Shown: positions 1 through 9,119, counted from the stretch's first letter. The stretch is DNA of 64,000 nt from SLHU01 sp009929975 (GCA_040776905.1 JAXGZQ010000003.1:1-64000); one strand, 5' to 3'. Numbers and translations: made by a program. Notes: generated from the letters alone by a model not told the origin.

Positions 1-276
1 CCGGCGTTCAGATTCGCTGCCAACGGCCACGGAGCAGATGAGGTTCTGTAGGTGATCCCACTTATCCATTTCAGCTGGCCATGTGTCCCGTGCCACCCGT
101 AGAGGTGCGATAACCAGAATACGATGGGTTTTGAAGCTATCGAACAGCAGGTCGTTCAGTGCCGTCAATGTTATGCTCGTCTTGCCAAGACCCATGTCCA
201 GCAGCACAGCAGATATCGGGTGATTCTCGATGTAGTTGATCGCATAGTTCTGATAATTATGTGGTTCGAATTTCAT
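1..276 (-). CDS. SNF2-type DNA helicase, phage replication module (partial)
   Basis: Only the first 92 residues are inside the window; the gene runs off the left edge. The N-terminus carries a Walker A motif, DMGLGKT, at residues 27-33, followed by an LVIAPLRVARDTWPAEM stretch typical of motif Ia of SNF2/DEAD-like helicases encoded in prophage early regions, where they probably remodel or unwind replicating DNA. The ATG at 276 lies inside the end of the upstream VRR-NUC gene (20-bp overlap), as is usual for this pair. The rest of the helicase core cannot be checked here. The family call is firm; the exact role is inferred. Confidence 0.85.
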   Translation of the reverse strand, partial: MKFEPHNYQNYAINYIENHPISAVLLDMGLGKTSITLTALNDLLFDSFKTHRILVIAPLRVARDTWPAEMDKWDHLQNLICSVAVGSESERR

Positions 277-538
277 CAAGGATCACTCCAATCTGCTGCT
301 GGTCATCAAGGATATAGACCTTGAAGCCAAGCCTGCGTAGTAATATGTGCCTTGCTTGCTGTAGTGACCTGGGCTTTTTGCCGGGAGCCTTAACCTCCAC
401 GAAAGCCATGTGACCATCCGGTATAAGTACGATGCGGTCGGGCATGCCATCAAACCCAGGACTTACAAACTTAGGTGCGATGCCCCCCATGTCTTTTATG
501 GCTTTTACAAGTTTCTGTTCTATCTGTTTTTCACGCAT
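257..538 (-). CDS. VRR-NUC domain nuclease
   Basis: This is a 93-residue VRR-NUC protein, a small PD-(D/E)XK-fold nuclease common next to the SNF2 helicase in Firmicutes prophages and thought to act as a structure-specific or junction nuclease. Visible features are GMPDRIVL, which holds the first acidic residue, and AFVEVKAPGKKP, the E-x-K part of the active site. The reading frame is open to 574, but the ATG at 538 has a GGAGG five bases upstream, so the shorter form is chosen. It overlaps the helicase start downstream. It belongs to the leftward early operon. Confidence 0.85.
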   Translation of the reverse strand: MREKQIEQKLVKAIKDMGGIAPKFVSPGFDGMPDRIVLIPDGHMAFVEVKAPGKKPRSLQQARHILLRRLGFKVYILDDQQQIGVILDEIRTT

Positions 539-735
539 TTTCGCCTCCGTGGGACAAGCGGACAAGTTGGACATGAATTCCTATATACGCGCGCAGATGC
601 ATATATGCGCCTACATAGTTCAGTTTTTCCTCTGTTTTTAATGCTCATAAGTAAAATCTTGTCCACTTGTCCAATTACACTCCTGAAACCTTGATATATG
701 GGGCTATTCCACACTGGACAACCTAACGGGACGAG

Positions 736-3072
736 TTATGGCTTGTCCTTACTTGTCCGAATATAAGCCCTCTGTCGTCCGTAAATCGTGAAGTTGTCCC
801 GATCGGACTTGTCCCAACCTTCGATCTTTTGCATGATGGATCCTATCTCGTAGGAGTCAGATTTTTTCATGGATGCAGAATCCTTACAGAAGCACTCACA
901 CCAGATTTCCATATTGCACACCACGGTTCGCCGGAGAGTTCCCTTTTTTCCGATGTCGGCAAAGCCCGTACCACTTAAGAAATTCCGGCGCTCATAAAGG
1001 TCAAGCTCACTCCAGTTTTCTGGCAGCAACATATCAAGGTACTCACGCACCAGCCCTTCACGCTCATCTGTTTCCATGGCGTCCGCTTGTTCCGTTACTG
1101 CCTGTATTGCATCCTCTCCCTCGAGATAGAGCTTTTCGCCATTCTTGTAGAACACAAGAGTTTCAGCCCAAATCTGAGCAACCTCATCCGTTTTGATCTG
1201 CCAGGCTTTTTTGGGGGAATTTCCGCTGACGCGGATTGGCCAGAACCGCCGATTGCCGGTGATATCTCGTAAGAAGCCGGTCTCCGCATTGGTTGAGCCC
1301 ACGATGATGCACTGTCGAGGGTGGCTTTCAACGCTCACTCCATAGCTGGCGCGATATTTATCATCTACACGAGAGATGAAGGACTTCACCGTTTCGACAT
1401 CAGCTTTACGCATTCCGGCGAGTTCTCCCAGCTCGAGTATCCAATACCCCTGCAACTTTTCTGGTCCAGCCTTATCGCGCATATCCGTAAGCGTCAGGCT
1501 GTCGGAGAACCATTCGCCAGCCAGCTTTGCGTAGAAGGTAGATTTACCGATGCCTTGAGGCCCGTTCAGAATCGGAACGCTGTCGTATTTTGTACCTGGG
1601 TGATAGATGCGGGCAACCGCAGCCACCATCGATTTACGGCTGACGGCTCTTGTATAAGTAGAATCCGAAGCGCCAAAATAATCGATGAATAGTGTTTCTA
1701 CACGAGGTATACCGTCCCAATCAGGCAGCGACTCCAGATAATCTTTAATGGGGTGATAGGCTTTTTCTGCAGCAACTGCCAACACAGCGTCCTTGGTCTT
1801 GGTTGGAGAATAGACTCCGTAATGGTTAGAAAGGTAGACTTTGAGCGCTGCATTATCCGAATCATTCCAGCCAGCCTTCAACTGAGTCCACGGTAGGCCG
1901 CCCTTCGCATCAATCCCGTCCCGATGGCAGTTGAAGGCAATATGCTGTAATGCCTCGTCGTGACGCAGAATTATAACAAGATTATCGAGCGTATCTTTGA
2001 CGCGGCCCTGCTTATCCAGCTCCAGTGCCTTTTGCCAGTCATCCACATCGGTAAAGTCAGCATCGGCTTGTTCCATACGTTCTCTCGCAAGCTGAGTCTT
2101 TACTTCACTATCGGCAAGAGCCATTTCGATCATCTGGCTGAATGATTTCTTCTCATCATCGTCACCGAACTTGTGAATGCGGACTAGATCAAAGGCATTG
2201 AGTAACCTGCCACAGGCTGGATCAGTAGCGTGGTGGCTGTAGGCAAACTTGTCGTCGTATATCACCACCCCAGCACTGCTGTCGGCGGGGATATAGTCAT
2301 AGCGGCCTTCCACTAATGAAGCCTCATATATGTCGGGCAGATATTTGGCAATAGCAGCTTGAACGGAATAAACCCGGCAGAATGCCCCCACAGCGCCAGA
2401 TTTAGTAAGCGGGTCTTCCTGTGGCTTCTTGCTTGCTTCTCGGACAGCACTTTCCCTTGAGGATGTCGGTAATATCGAGCATTCTTTCCAATCGGGATGT
2501 GATGCAAGGTAATCGTCCGGATCAAGCCATACTCCGTCAATGCGCTTGAAGATATACTCGCCATTTGCAGGGGTGGTTGGCCAGTACATTAGCTGGTGTG
2601 GGCTGTACGAACATTCATCGAACAGGTCAATACCCCACTCGTCGGCAAAGTATCGTGCAATGGCGACATACTCATCCGGGGTAATGTCGCGGATCATAGG
2701 CACGATAATGCGAACACGCGGTGCCTCCGGTTTATGCCCGTGGGTTGTGTAAAGGCATGCTGCACTAGTGCATCCGGACACGAAGCGGGCGATGAAATCT
2801 GTGTCGGCATGGTCACAGTCCAACGTCAACATGGAGCGGCAGATCACGTTTTCACGTTTGCGGCGATTGTCGCGGAGCTGTCCGCCAACAAAGCCTCCCT
2901 TATCCTTGATGCGATCGCGTTCTGTTTTCGGCAGCTTTGGGTATTCCTCAACAGACTCTGTCGTGCGGATGGTATGTTCCAGGCGGGTGCAGAGGTCATC
3001 AAAGGTAGTCGTTTTGTTCGGCCAGGTCTTGGCAAAGCAACTATTGCCATAGGCTAGAGGCAAATCACGCAT
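736..3072 (-). CDS. VapE-family primase-helicase (phage replication)
   Basis: This is a 778-residue replication protein. The N-terminal part has a primase-like region (LTLDCDHAD near residue 85, then a PRVRIIVPM block). The C-terminal part is a virulence-associated E helicase domain with Walker A GPQGIGKSTF near residue 503, LELGELAGM, and ITGNRRFWPI. Such proteins probably initiate or prime replication of the element. The frame is open to 3108, but AAAGGAGG eight bases before the ATG at 3072 marks that start; it overlaps the preceding gene by 8 bp. A 197-bp gap separates it from the VRR-NUC gene downstream. The family assignment is strong; its exact activity on DNA is inferred. Confidence 0.87.
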   Translation of the reverse strand: MRDLPLAYGNSCFAKTWPNKTTTFDDLCTRLEHTIRTTESVEEYPKLPKTERDRIKDKGGFVGGQLRDNRRKRENVICRSMLTLDCDHADTDFIARFVSGCTSAACLYTTHGHKPEAPRVRIIVPMIRDITPDEYVAIARYFADEWGIDLFDECSYSPHQLMYWPTTPANGEYIFKRIDGVWLDPDDYLASHPDWKECSILPTSSRESAVREASKKPQEDPLTKSGAVGAFCRVYSVQAAIAKYLPDIYEASLVEGRYDYIPADSSAGVVIYDDKFAYSHHATDPACGRLLNAFDLVRIHKFGDDDEKKSFSQMIEMALADSEVKTQLARERMEQADADFTDVDDWQKALELDKQGRVKDTLDNLVIILRHDEALQHIAFNCHRDGIDAKGGLPWTQLKAGWNDSDNAALKVYLSNHYGVYSPTKTKDAVLAVAAEKAYHPIKDYLESLPDWDGIPRVETLFIDYFGASDSTYTRAVSRKSMVAAVARIYHPGTKYDSVPILNGPQGIGKSTFYAKLAGEWFSDSLTLTDMRDKAGPEKLQGYWILELGELAGMRKADVETVKSFISRVDDKYRASYGVSVESHPRQCIIVGSTNAETGFLRDITGNRRFWPIRVSGNSPKKAWQIKTDEVAQIWAETLVFYKNGEKLYLEGEDAIQAVTEQADAMETDEREGLVREYLDMLLPENWSELDLYERRNFLSGTGFADIGKKGTLRRTVVCNMEIWCECFCKDSASMKKSDSYEIGSIMQKIEGWDKSDRDNFTIYGRQRAYIRTSKDKP

Positions 3073-4189
3073 GGACGCAACCTCCTTTATCAATCCCGTC
3101 AATTTCACGGGTTCTGTCTTCTAAGGTCATCTTCATCTCGCGAAGCGGCCCCTTCCAATAAGGCTTGACGAAGGTTTTTACTCCATTCACATACTCCCGC
3201 CAATGGCCAATCACATACCAAACCAGAGCATGACGGGTGTGTGACTTGTCGCCGCCGAAAATAGCCATCTCAAGATCAGCACTGTTTATAATGTGTTCCT
3301 TGACATACTTCACGCGGTTTTTTCTTTTGCCGCCTGAACCAATAGAGCTGATCTTGTCTATCGTCGTTCGTGGGTGACGAAACACGTCACGGACATTGGG
3401 ATGCAGAAGCGCAATCTGTATGCCATACCATGTCTCGAGGAAAGAGACACAAATCTGGGAAACATCCTGTATTGTAATCGTCTGTTCGGCGTGTTGGATG
3501 TACTTTTGGGGCAAATTTCGATAACCCACATTGTAAAACATGAGGCTATCTACACCCTTAACAATAAAAAAAGGAATAAAGGAATATGCACCTTGAATTG
3601 GATCATTCACAATCGCGCCAACGTTTATAGGCATATCCGGTTCAGCCGCACGCAGTTGCTCTTCATAATCAGCAAAAATGACTACGCGGTAAGATACGAC
3701 TTTTCCATTGACCATGCTCTTGGTTTCATCTACCACAATTCTGCAATCCATGAGCGGAATGGTCCCTGCAAAGAACAGGTCTGATGGTATTGTGAGGTTC
3801 TCAGTACTTTTTTCCCATAACTTGATAAGCTGACTGTCCTGTTCTCCAGTTAATTTAATTACATCACTGGGGTACGAAGCTGCGATATGAGACCAAACCT
3901 CATCACTTTCCTTATCGGATAATGCCTTCATCATTAAGTCGTTTAGAGCCGTGTTTTTAGGAGTTACACCATTCGCAGCCTTAGCTTTTCGAAGCAGATT
4001 TGTACGGTCCTTGATCCCGTTTGGTTCGGGAGTTCTTGCTGCAGCTTCAAGCATCATCTGCCAGAATATGGTGTCAGGCATTTCGTCAAGAAGGGCTTTT
4101 ACTTTTGAAAATTGCTCTCTCGTGAGAACTTGTGCCATATTAGACAGAAAATACTCCTGCATACCCGGCCTGTCATTTGTATCAATCAT
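3065..4189 (-). CDS. Uncharacterised phage early protein, 374 aa
   Basis: I do not recognise a named family. The 374-residue protein is soluble-looking, with no signal peptide or membrane segment. It has an alpha-helical first third and a mixed centre (FFIVKGVDSLMFYNVGYRN). The start is taken at 4189 because the ATG overlaps the upstream stop as ATGA and a GAGGTGG precedes it by about eight bases; the frame itself is open to 4243. It lies between the DUF7768-like gene and the primase-helicase gene and overlaps the latter by 8 bp, so it is co-expressed with replication functions. Calling it a replication accessory protein would be guesswork. Confidence 0.75.
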   Translation of the reverse strand: MIDTNDRPGMQEYFLSNMAQVLTREQFSKVKALLDEMPDTIFWQMMLEAAARTPEPNGIKDRTNLLRKAKAANGVTPKNTALNDLMMKALSDKESDEVWSHIAASYPSDVIKLTGEQDSQLIKLWEKSTENLTIPSDLFFAGTIPLMDCRIVVDETKSMVNGKVVSYRVVIFADYEEQLRAAEPDMPINVGAIVNDPIQGAYSFIPFFIVKGVDSLMFYNVGYRNLPQKYIQHAEQTITIQDVSQICVSFLETWYGIQIALLHPNVRDVFRHPRTTIDKISSIGSGGKRKNRVKYVKEHIINSADLEMAIFGGDKSHTRHALVWYVIGHWREYVNGVKTFVKPYWKGPLREMKMTLEDRTREIDGIDKGGCVHA

Positions 4190-4596
4190 CGAAAAACCAC
4201 CTCGCAGGCTTCGTTGAAGTAGCGCATGCGGTAGCACTTCCACTCGGCTCTTTTGATTTCAGCCGCCATACCCGATGAGATGGTGTTTCCGAACACCCAA
4301 ACCTCTGCGCACTTGCTCATCAGTGCATTCCCAAAGAACAGCCCGAGCTGGCGTTCAGCGGGATTATCGTCATCCAAAAACTGAGGAAACAGCAAATGTG
4401 GTGCTATGGGGATGAACCCTTTGTCGACAGCAAACCGGCTGTAACGTTGTGCTGCCTTCACGTTTTGATCCACATCGCCTGAAAACCGAGAGCAGATGTA
4501 GACAATAGGTCTATGCACCTCTTCTTCACTAACGGATAATGTTTCGCCTGCGATTTGGTCGAAATAGCCATCATTGTCATTTTTATCAATGCTCAT
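4186..4596 (-). CDS. DUF7768/nucleoside deoxyribosyltransferase-like protein
   Basis: This 136-residue protein begins its conserved part with VYICSRFSGD and continues with KGFIPIAPHLLFPQFLDD and EVWVFGNTISSGMAAEI, the signature of a Rossmann-like family related to nucleoside 2-deoxyribosyltransferases (DUF4406/DUF7768). Members are frequent in phage early operons; a role in nucleotide salvage is suspected but unproven. The ATG at 4596 is chosen because GGAGG sits five bases upstream, although an in-frame start exists at 4608. A copy of a recurring 32-bp motif lies in the gap between the polymerase gene and this start. Confidence 0.7.
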   Translation of the reverse strand: MSIDKNDNDGYFDQIAGETLSVSEEEVHRPIVYICSRFSGDVDQNVKAAQRYSRFAVDKGFIPIAPHLLFPQFLDDDNPAERQLGLFFGNALMSKCAEVWVFGNTISSGMAAEIKRAEWKCYRMRYFNEACEVVFR

Positions 4597-4640
4597 ATAG
4601 ACCTCCAATCCGGGTAGTCATTTCGTCCACCACTATTACT

Positions 4641-4672
4641 CAATGGAGCTGAAAATACGGTTTGAACGAAAA
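4641..4672 (-). repeat. 32-bp dispersed intergenic motif, copy A
   Basis: This segment matches 9080-9111 at 29 of 32 positions and sits in the gap between the DNA polymerase stop and the DUF7768-like start. On the minus strand it begins TTTTCGTTCAAACCG. The three differences are scattered. Both copies precede a downstream gene start on the same strand, which suggests a shared regulatory or processing element rather than chance. Its function is not known. Confidence 0.6.
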
Positions 4673-4675
4673 CGC

Positions 4676-6616
4676 TCAATCTTTTTTATAGAAATTTGTC
4701 TCATAGCCGTCGGCGCGAAGTAGCAGCCCCTTTGCCCAAGGTGGCGTCCGGCCCATCTGCTCGCAAATGGCCTTCAGGGAAACACTCGGATCCGCCTCAA
4801 TCACAACTTCATCGTGGACATGCATGACGATGGCATTGTGCCGGAGGGTTTGCAGGGCACTGCAGAGAATGTCGCGAGCAGTCGCCTGGACAATGTTCTC
4901 CACGAACTTCGGTCCATATGAATCGATTCGTTCCCATTTCTTCGTGCTGCCTACGCCCTCGTAGGTGATGCACTGCCCGCCGAACTTGTTTTCACCAATT
5001 TTCGGCTTCACATAACAAAGCCGCCTTCCGGACGGAAGCGAAATAAAAAGCATCCCGCTCTGGCAAACAAAGCTGATCCCGTGCGTCGAGGTCATCCGCT
5101 TATACCGGACGGCTTCCGTTGCAGCCCTATCGACGTCCCACCAGAATTTCACGATGTGCGGATTGGCTTGCCGCCAGGCATTTACCAACAGCGGGAGTTC
5201 ATCTTCATCGAGTCCCATTTCAAGAGCGCCCATTGCTTTGAGCGCACCGACGGAACCGCCATAGCCGAGTGCCAATTCTGCAATCTTGCCTTTTTGACGA
5301 AGGTGACCGTTGATGCCATGTTTCTCGACCGGCACCTTGAACATCTGCGATGCGGAAGCGCAGTAGATATCATCGCCCTTGGCAAAGACATCCTGTCGCC
5401 ATTGCTCGCCCGCTAACCATGCGATCACGCGGGCTTCGATGGCGCTGAAGTCTGAAACGATGAACCTGGTACCAGTTCCTGGAATGAAGGCCGTGCGGAT
5501 AAGCTGAGATAGTGTGTCCGGCACATCGTCGTAGAGCATTTCCAGTGCTTCAAAGTCACCGGTTCGCACAAGTGCGCGTGCTTCAGCCAGATCCACCAGA
5601 TGGTTCTGTGGGAGGTTTTGCATTTGGATGAGCCTGCCTGCCCAGCGACCAGTCCGATTCGCCCCATAAAACTGAAACATCCCACGAGCGCGGCCATCTG
5701 AACAGACCGCATTCGCCATCGCCTGATACTTCCGAACCGATGACTTGGCAAGCTGCTGCCGGAGGGCGAGCACATCCACGAGCTCTGGTGGTGCGGTTTT
5801 TATGAGTTCGGCGACAGCCTTCTTGCCGAGCGTATCGGTTTCCATACCATTGTCAGCAAGCCACAGTTTCATCTGCTGCACTGAGTTTGGATTATCCAGC
5901 TCTGTCAGATATTTCATAGCGCTGGTAAGCTCCGAGCGTGAGCGACCATCCATCGCCATGGCCTCCTGCACCAATGTCATATCCAGCGCCACGCCGCGGT
6001 CGTTGATCTCCTGGTCGAGGTGGTATTCATCCCAAACGCTATCCGGCACCGGGAACTTGGCGAGTCTTTCCTGAATGGACATCTCCGACTCGACATCGCG
6101 GGCGTTATACTGCTTAAATGCCAACCATTTATCTGGCGCATGATGCGGGTAATTGCGGATGCGCTGCCCGTTGGATTGAGTTGGAGCACAAGGCTGACAG
6201 AAGAATTTGATCAGGTCCTTGCCTTCGGTGAGTTTCTGCTTATCCAGCTTAAGCACTGATCCGACGCCTTCCAGCGACAGCGGCAGTCCCATTGTTGCCG
6301 CCCACACCATTGAGCATCTCCAAGAAGCGGGGTCGATATATTCGCCGGTAGGCAGGCCAAGAAAACATGAGAGGCAGACACGTTCAAAACTTGCGTTGAA
6401 CGCCCATTTGGTCACGGCTTTATCCGTAAGCGCATCGATAACCTCACTAGGCAGCTTTTCGCCGTTGGCAAGGTCAACGACCTGTACTTCGCTGCCGTCG
6501 ATGCTGTAGCCGAATAGCAAAATCTCGAAATCCGGTGACTCGACATAGCGGTAAACACCTGCTTTGGCGAGATTGGTGCTGCTATAGGTTTCAATATCAA
6601 TAGAGAGTGTTTTCAT
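4676..6616 (-). CDS. Phage family A DNA polymerase
   Basis: This is a 646-residue replicative polymerase. Residues 1-200 carry a 3'-5' exonuclease domain (SIDIETYS near the N-terminus, YNARDVESEM later). The polymerase half contains motif A (SDFSAIEARVIAW, about 385), motif B (RQKGKIAELALGYGG, about 440) and motif C (MHVHDEV, about 600). It lacks a 5' nuclease domain, as phage versions usually do, and is much shorter than bacterial Pol I. An AAGGATGG precedes the ATG. It probably replicates the element with the neighbouring primase-helicase and ssDNA-binding-like proteins. Confidence 0.93.
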   Translation of the reverse strand: MKTLSIDIETYSSTNLAKAGVYRYVESPDFEILLFGYSIDGSEVQVVDLANGEKLPSEVIDALTDKAVTKWAFNASFERVCLSCFLGLPTGEYIDPASWRCSMVWAATMGLPLSLEGVGSVLKLDKQKLTEGKDLIKFFCQPCAPTQSNGQRIRNYPHHAPDKWLAFKQYNARDVESEMSIQERLAKFPVPDSVWDEYHLDQEINDRGVALDMTLVQEAMAMDGRSRSELTSAMKYLTELDNPNSVQQMKLWLADNGMETDTLGKKAVAELIKTAPPELVDVLALRQQLAKSSVRKYQAMANAVCSDGRARGMFQFYGANRTGRWAGRLIQMQNLPQNHLVDLAEARALVRTGDFEALEMLYDDVPDTLSQLIRTAFIPGTGTRFIVSDFSAIEARVIAWLAGEQWRQDVFAKGDDIYCASASQMFKVPVEKHGINGHLRQKGKIAELALGYGGSVGALKAMGALEMGLDEDELPLLVNAWRQANPHIVKFWWDVDRAATEAVRYKRMTSTHGISFVCQSGMLFISLPSGRRLCYVKPKIGENKFGGQCITYEGVGSTKKWERIDSYGPKFVENIVQATARDILCSALQTLRHNAIVMHVHDEVVIEADPSVSLKAICEQMGRTPPWAKGLLLRADGYETNFYKKD

Positions 6617-6677
6617 AATTGACCATCCTTTTATAAGAAACGGCGGTAAAGAAGTTCTCTACCGCCGTCCACAGTTT

Positions 6678-6851
6678 TTACTTGAAGTCACACATCCGTT
6701 TTTCGTGATACTCTTTATCACGAGCTTCGCGCTCTTCGTCACGTTTTGTCCTCTTGCGATCGCTTCCAATGCTCTGAATCATTGAGATCAGGAACGTGAA
6801 ACACAGAGCTGAATATAATCCCAAAAGGATGTTTAGTAAAATCGTTGTCAT
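6678..6851 (-). CDS. Small single-pass membrane protein, 57 aa
   Basis: This short open frame encodes 57 residues: a hydrophobic helix (TILLNILLGLYSALCFTFLI) followed by a strongly charged Arg/Lys/Glu-rich tail. A GGGTGG lies about seven bases upstream of the ATG at 6851. It fills an otherwise empty gap between the DUF2815 gene and the polymerase gene. No family is recognised. The layout, one membrane helix plus a charged cytoplasmic tail, is common in phage early operons. I am fairly but not fully sure it is expressed. Confidence 0.55.
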   Translation of the reverse strand: MTTILLNILLGLYSALCFTFLISMIQSIGSDRKRTKRDEEREARDKEYHEKRMCDFK

Positions 6852-6868
6852 TGGTTTACCACCCTTCC

Positions 6869-7444
6869 TTAAGACAGAAAGTCATCGTCATCATCTGTTG
6901 CGAAATCGGACTCGGCACTAACCTTGCCACCGAGAGGTTCGCCGTCGCGCACCTTCTGCAGGTTGTTCAGACCGCATGCGATGCCCTTGTTGCCGTTGGA
7001 GTTGAAGGCGTAGAAACTGATGCTTGCTCTGCCATACACGCCGGAGTAAACCTCGGAACGGGTCAGAACAGGATTGCGGTCAGCATCCACGATGCCAGGA
7101 GCCGTAGCTGAATTGGCGTTGATGAAGTATGCATTGGAGTAAGCTGGATCGTCGGGGCGTTCAGAATCGCCATCCCTGAGCGGAGTTTTGATTGCCGCCA
7201 TCGGTGGTACAGACTTACCGCTACCCTTGAGCTTGGATTCGCCCTCGTGGTAAGCAGCCTCAATAGCGGCCTTGATCTTCGCGACGGTCTTGGTGTCGGA
7301 CTTTGGGATGATGAGCGAAACTGAGAACTTAGGAGTGCCGCCGCTGATACTCTTTGCCTCCCAGACATTAGCATAGCTCCAGCGGGTGTCGGGTCCGGTG
7401 ATAACCTTCATTGGGTTGTTGACTTTGTTGGTGTTGTTATTCAT
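6869..7444 (-). CDS. DUF2815 ssDNA-binding-like phage protein
   Basis: The product is 191 residues and matches the DUF2815 family, phage proteins related in fold to T7 gp2.5-type single-strand DNA-binding proteins. Features are the early VITGPDTRWSYANVWE block, the SVSLIIPKSD strand and a very acidic C-terminus (FATDDDDDFLS). An acidic tail like this is typical of SSB-type proteins and recruits partners. A GGAGG nine bases before the ATG at 7444 supports that start over 7468. It overlaps the DUF2800 gene by 8 bp. It likely coats DNA for the polymerase. Confidence 0.82.
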   Translation of the reverse strand: MNNNTNKVNNPMKVITGPDTRWSYANVWEAKSISGGTPKFSVSLIIPKSDTKTVAKIKAAIEAAYHEGESKLKGSGKSVPPMAAIKTPLRDGDSERPDDPAYSNAYFINANSATAPGIVDADRNPVLTRSEVYSGVYGRASISFYAFNSNGNKGIACGLNNLQKVRDGEPLGGKVSAESDFATDDDDDFLS

Positions 7445-8576
7445 AATCGTTTTCCTCCATAAAATCATTTTTGGCTGTGTTCATGACCGGGCGTTTGTCG
7501 CTCTCCGGTACAAGAGTTGGTTTACCTTGCGGCTTTTCGATGTAGGCCGCGAGTAGTTCGTCAAAGCGGGATTTGCCGAGCAGCTTCTGCATGGCGGTGA
7601 CACCGAGGACCTTGTGGTCATACGGATCAAAGCCTGCGCCACTTACTGTGTTGGCGACTGCTGTTTCATTGGTGTACTTGCGATTAGAGCGGCCTTCGAC
7701 CAGCTTCCAACCGTTCCATTCCTTGCCGCTGATAGCCTGCTGCAGGGCATATTCCTTGATGTCCGTGGCCCATGCGACAAGGTCATCGACTTGGGTGAGG
7801 ATTTCTTCGATTTCCTCGTCCGTGAGTAGCGGCGGCAGCTTGAAGTCATAGCGGGCGAGTGCCAAGTTGGCATCGGCTCTGGCGCGGCAGTCGTGCTTTG
7901 CTTTGCAGAAACCGCACCATTCACCACAGAGAAAGTTACCATTACCTGCGAAGGCGAGTTCGGCAGTAGGCTTGAGCACCTCGTCCGCCCAGCGGTATAG
8001 CTCATCTTTTGAGAGCTCATAGGTGCTGACGTTATCGCGTCGAGGCTGATAAATGGTCATGCGAACGGTGTCAATGTCGTAGATTCCGTCAAACAACTCT
8101 AGGGCACCAAGGCAGTAGCATTGTAGCTGTGAATTTTTATGAGAATTTACTAGAATGCCCATCCCGTGCTTGTAGTCGCATACATGGAGGGTACCGTCGG
8201 CGATAATGATGCAGTCTGCGGTACCGAAGCCGGACTCTACCCAGCGGGAAAAGTCCACACGCTGTTCGATCAAAACGACCGGGTCAGCGCAGTTTTGCTT
8301 GGCTGCTTCAACCTGTTCAAGAATGTAGGCGGCGTAGCCAGAAGCGTAGTCAGACATTTCTTCGCTGAACCAGGTGAGCTTTTCAGTAGGGTCCTTTGCC
8401 TCCATACCCAGCGCCTTCCGGAGCTTGTACTCACAAAGCTCGTGAGCGTCGGTGCCTTCGGCAGCGTAATTGCTGCCCTTATCGTCGTAGCTCTCACAGA
8501 GCCGAGCCGAGGGCGGACAACGGAGCCAGCGTTCGGAGCTGGATGCGGAGAGAAGTGCGTGTCCTTTAGCTGGCAT
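7437..8576 (-). CDS. DUF2800 PD-(D/E)XK nuclease with cysteine cluster
   Basis: This 379-residue protein starts with HALLSASSSERWLRCPPSA and has ADGTLHVCDYKHG (the D-x-K part of a PD-(D/E)XK active site) and CGEWCGFCKAKHDC, a four-cysteine cluster resembling those of Cas4/AddB-type iron-sulphur nucleases. DUF2800 proteins sit beside DUF2815 genes in many Firmicutes phages and probably act in recombination or end processing. A GGAGGG precedes the ATG. The iron-sulphur cluster is inferred from the cysteine spacing only. Confidence 0.85.
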   Translation of the reverse strand: MPAKGHALLSASSSERWLRCPPSARLCESYDDKGSNYAAEGTDAHELCEYKLRKALGMEAKDPTEKLTWFSEEMSDYASGYAAYILEQVEAAKQNCADPVVLIEQRVDFSRWVESGFGTADCIIIADGTLHVCDYKHGMGILVNSHKNSQLQCYCLGALELFDGIYDIDTVRMTIYQPRRDNVSTYELSKDELYRWADEVLKPTAELAFAGNGNFLCGEWCGFCKAKHDCRARADANLALARYDFKLPPLLTDEEIEEILTQVDDLVAWATDIKEYALQQAISGKEWNGWKLVEGRSNRKYTNETAVANTVSGAGFDPYDHKVLGVTAMQKLLGKSRFDELLAAYIEKPQGKPTLVPESDKRPVMNTAKNDFMEENDYE

Positions 8577-8877
8577 CGTTCAGTCCCTCCACATCTGCAA
8601 GCAGGGCCTTGTAGTTGGCTGGGTCAATGCTGGACAGCTTATCGGCACCGTGCTTCTGGAGCAGAGAGCGAATCTGAGCGGTGAATCCAGCGCGGGACTT
8701 ATCCGCAAGAACTGCTCTGACCGCTTCCAACGTAAGCACCGGTTCGGTGGGTGTGGGCTCCGGAGTTGGTTCATTGCTGCTGAACTGCTCCGTTAGCCAA
8801 TTTGCGGCTTCGTTAATAGCTGCAGCTGCGCTGCGTAGTTCTTCGATGGTCATGGCCATGTCGCTCATTTTGCTCAT
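8566..8877 (-). CDS. Small phage protein of unknown function, 103 aa
   Basis: This 103-residue protein has a helical N-terminus (TIEELRSAAAAINEAANWL), a Pro/Thr/Glu linker (EPTPEPTPTEP) and a C-terminal block, VLADKSRAGFTAQIRSLL, seen in small phage proteins encoded just upstream of DUF2800. Such genes are sometimes given misleading names in databases. No catalytic motif is visible, so no function is assigned. A GGAGG precedes the ATG at 8877 and its end overlaps the DUF2800 start by 11 bp. It is a cytoplasmic protein by composition. Confidence 0.7.
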   Translation of the reverse strand: MSKMSDMAMTIEELRSAAAAINEAANWLTEQFSSNEPTPEPTPTEPVLTLEAVRAVLADKSRAGFTAQIRSLLQKHGADKLSSIDPANYKALLADVEGLNDAS

Positions 8878-9028
8878 GTGCTTTTCCTCCTTCCTTGGAT
8901 TGGCTCTGTCCGGCGAGCAAGGTCAATTTTCTTGCTAACCGCATGGATACAACGCTGATCGCAGTGAGAACATCTACGAGCTCATCATCAGCAGCGCAGC
9001 TCCGTGGTCTTGTCTGTGCCTTTTGCAT
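8813..9028 (-). CDS. Small phage protein, 71 aa
   Basis: The ATG at 9028 has an excellent GGAGGTG upstream, and the N-terminal half contains DELVDVLTAISVVSMRLARK, a helix often seen in tiny proteins encoded ahead of this replication module in Firmicutes prophages. The C-terminal part is basic and overlaps the next gene by 65 bp in another frame, which is longer than usual, so the true end or reality of the tail is uncertain. No function can be given. Confidence 0.55.
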   Translation of the reverse strand: MQKAQTRPRSCAADDELVDVLTAISVVSMRLARKLTLLAGQSQSKEGGKAHEQNERHGHDHRRTTQRSCSY

Positions 9029-9079
9029 TTCTTTCACCTCCTTGGAAGGAGCGATTGTCGTTTTGCTCTTTCCACTACC

Positions 9080-9111
9080 CAATGGAGGTGAGAATGCGGT
9101 TTGAACGAAAA
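9080..9111 (-). repeat. 32-bp dispersed intergenic motif, copy B
   Basis: This is the second copy of the motif at 4641-4672 (29 of 32 identical). It lies between the terminator hairpin after the sigma-like gene and the small 71-residue gene. Read on the plus strand this copy also contains GGAGGTGAGAATG, an apparent ribosome site and ATG for a 23-codon frame; copy A has ATA at that place, so coding on that strand is not conserved. Confidence 0.6.
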
Positions 9112-9119
9112 TCAGGAAA

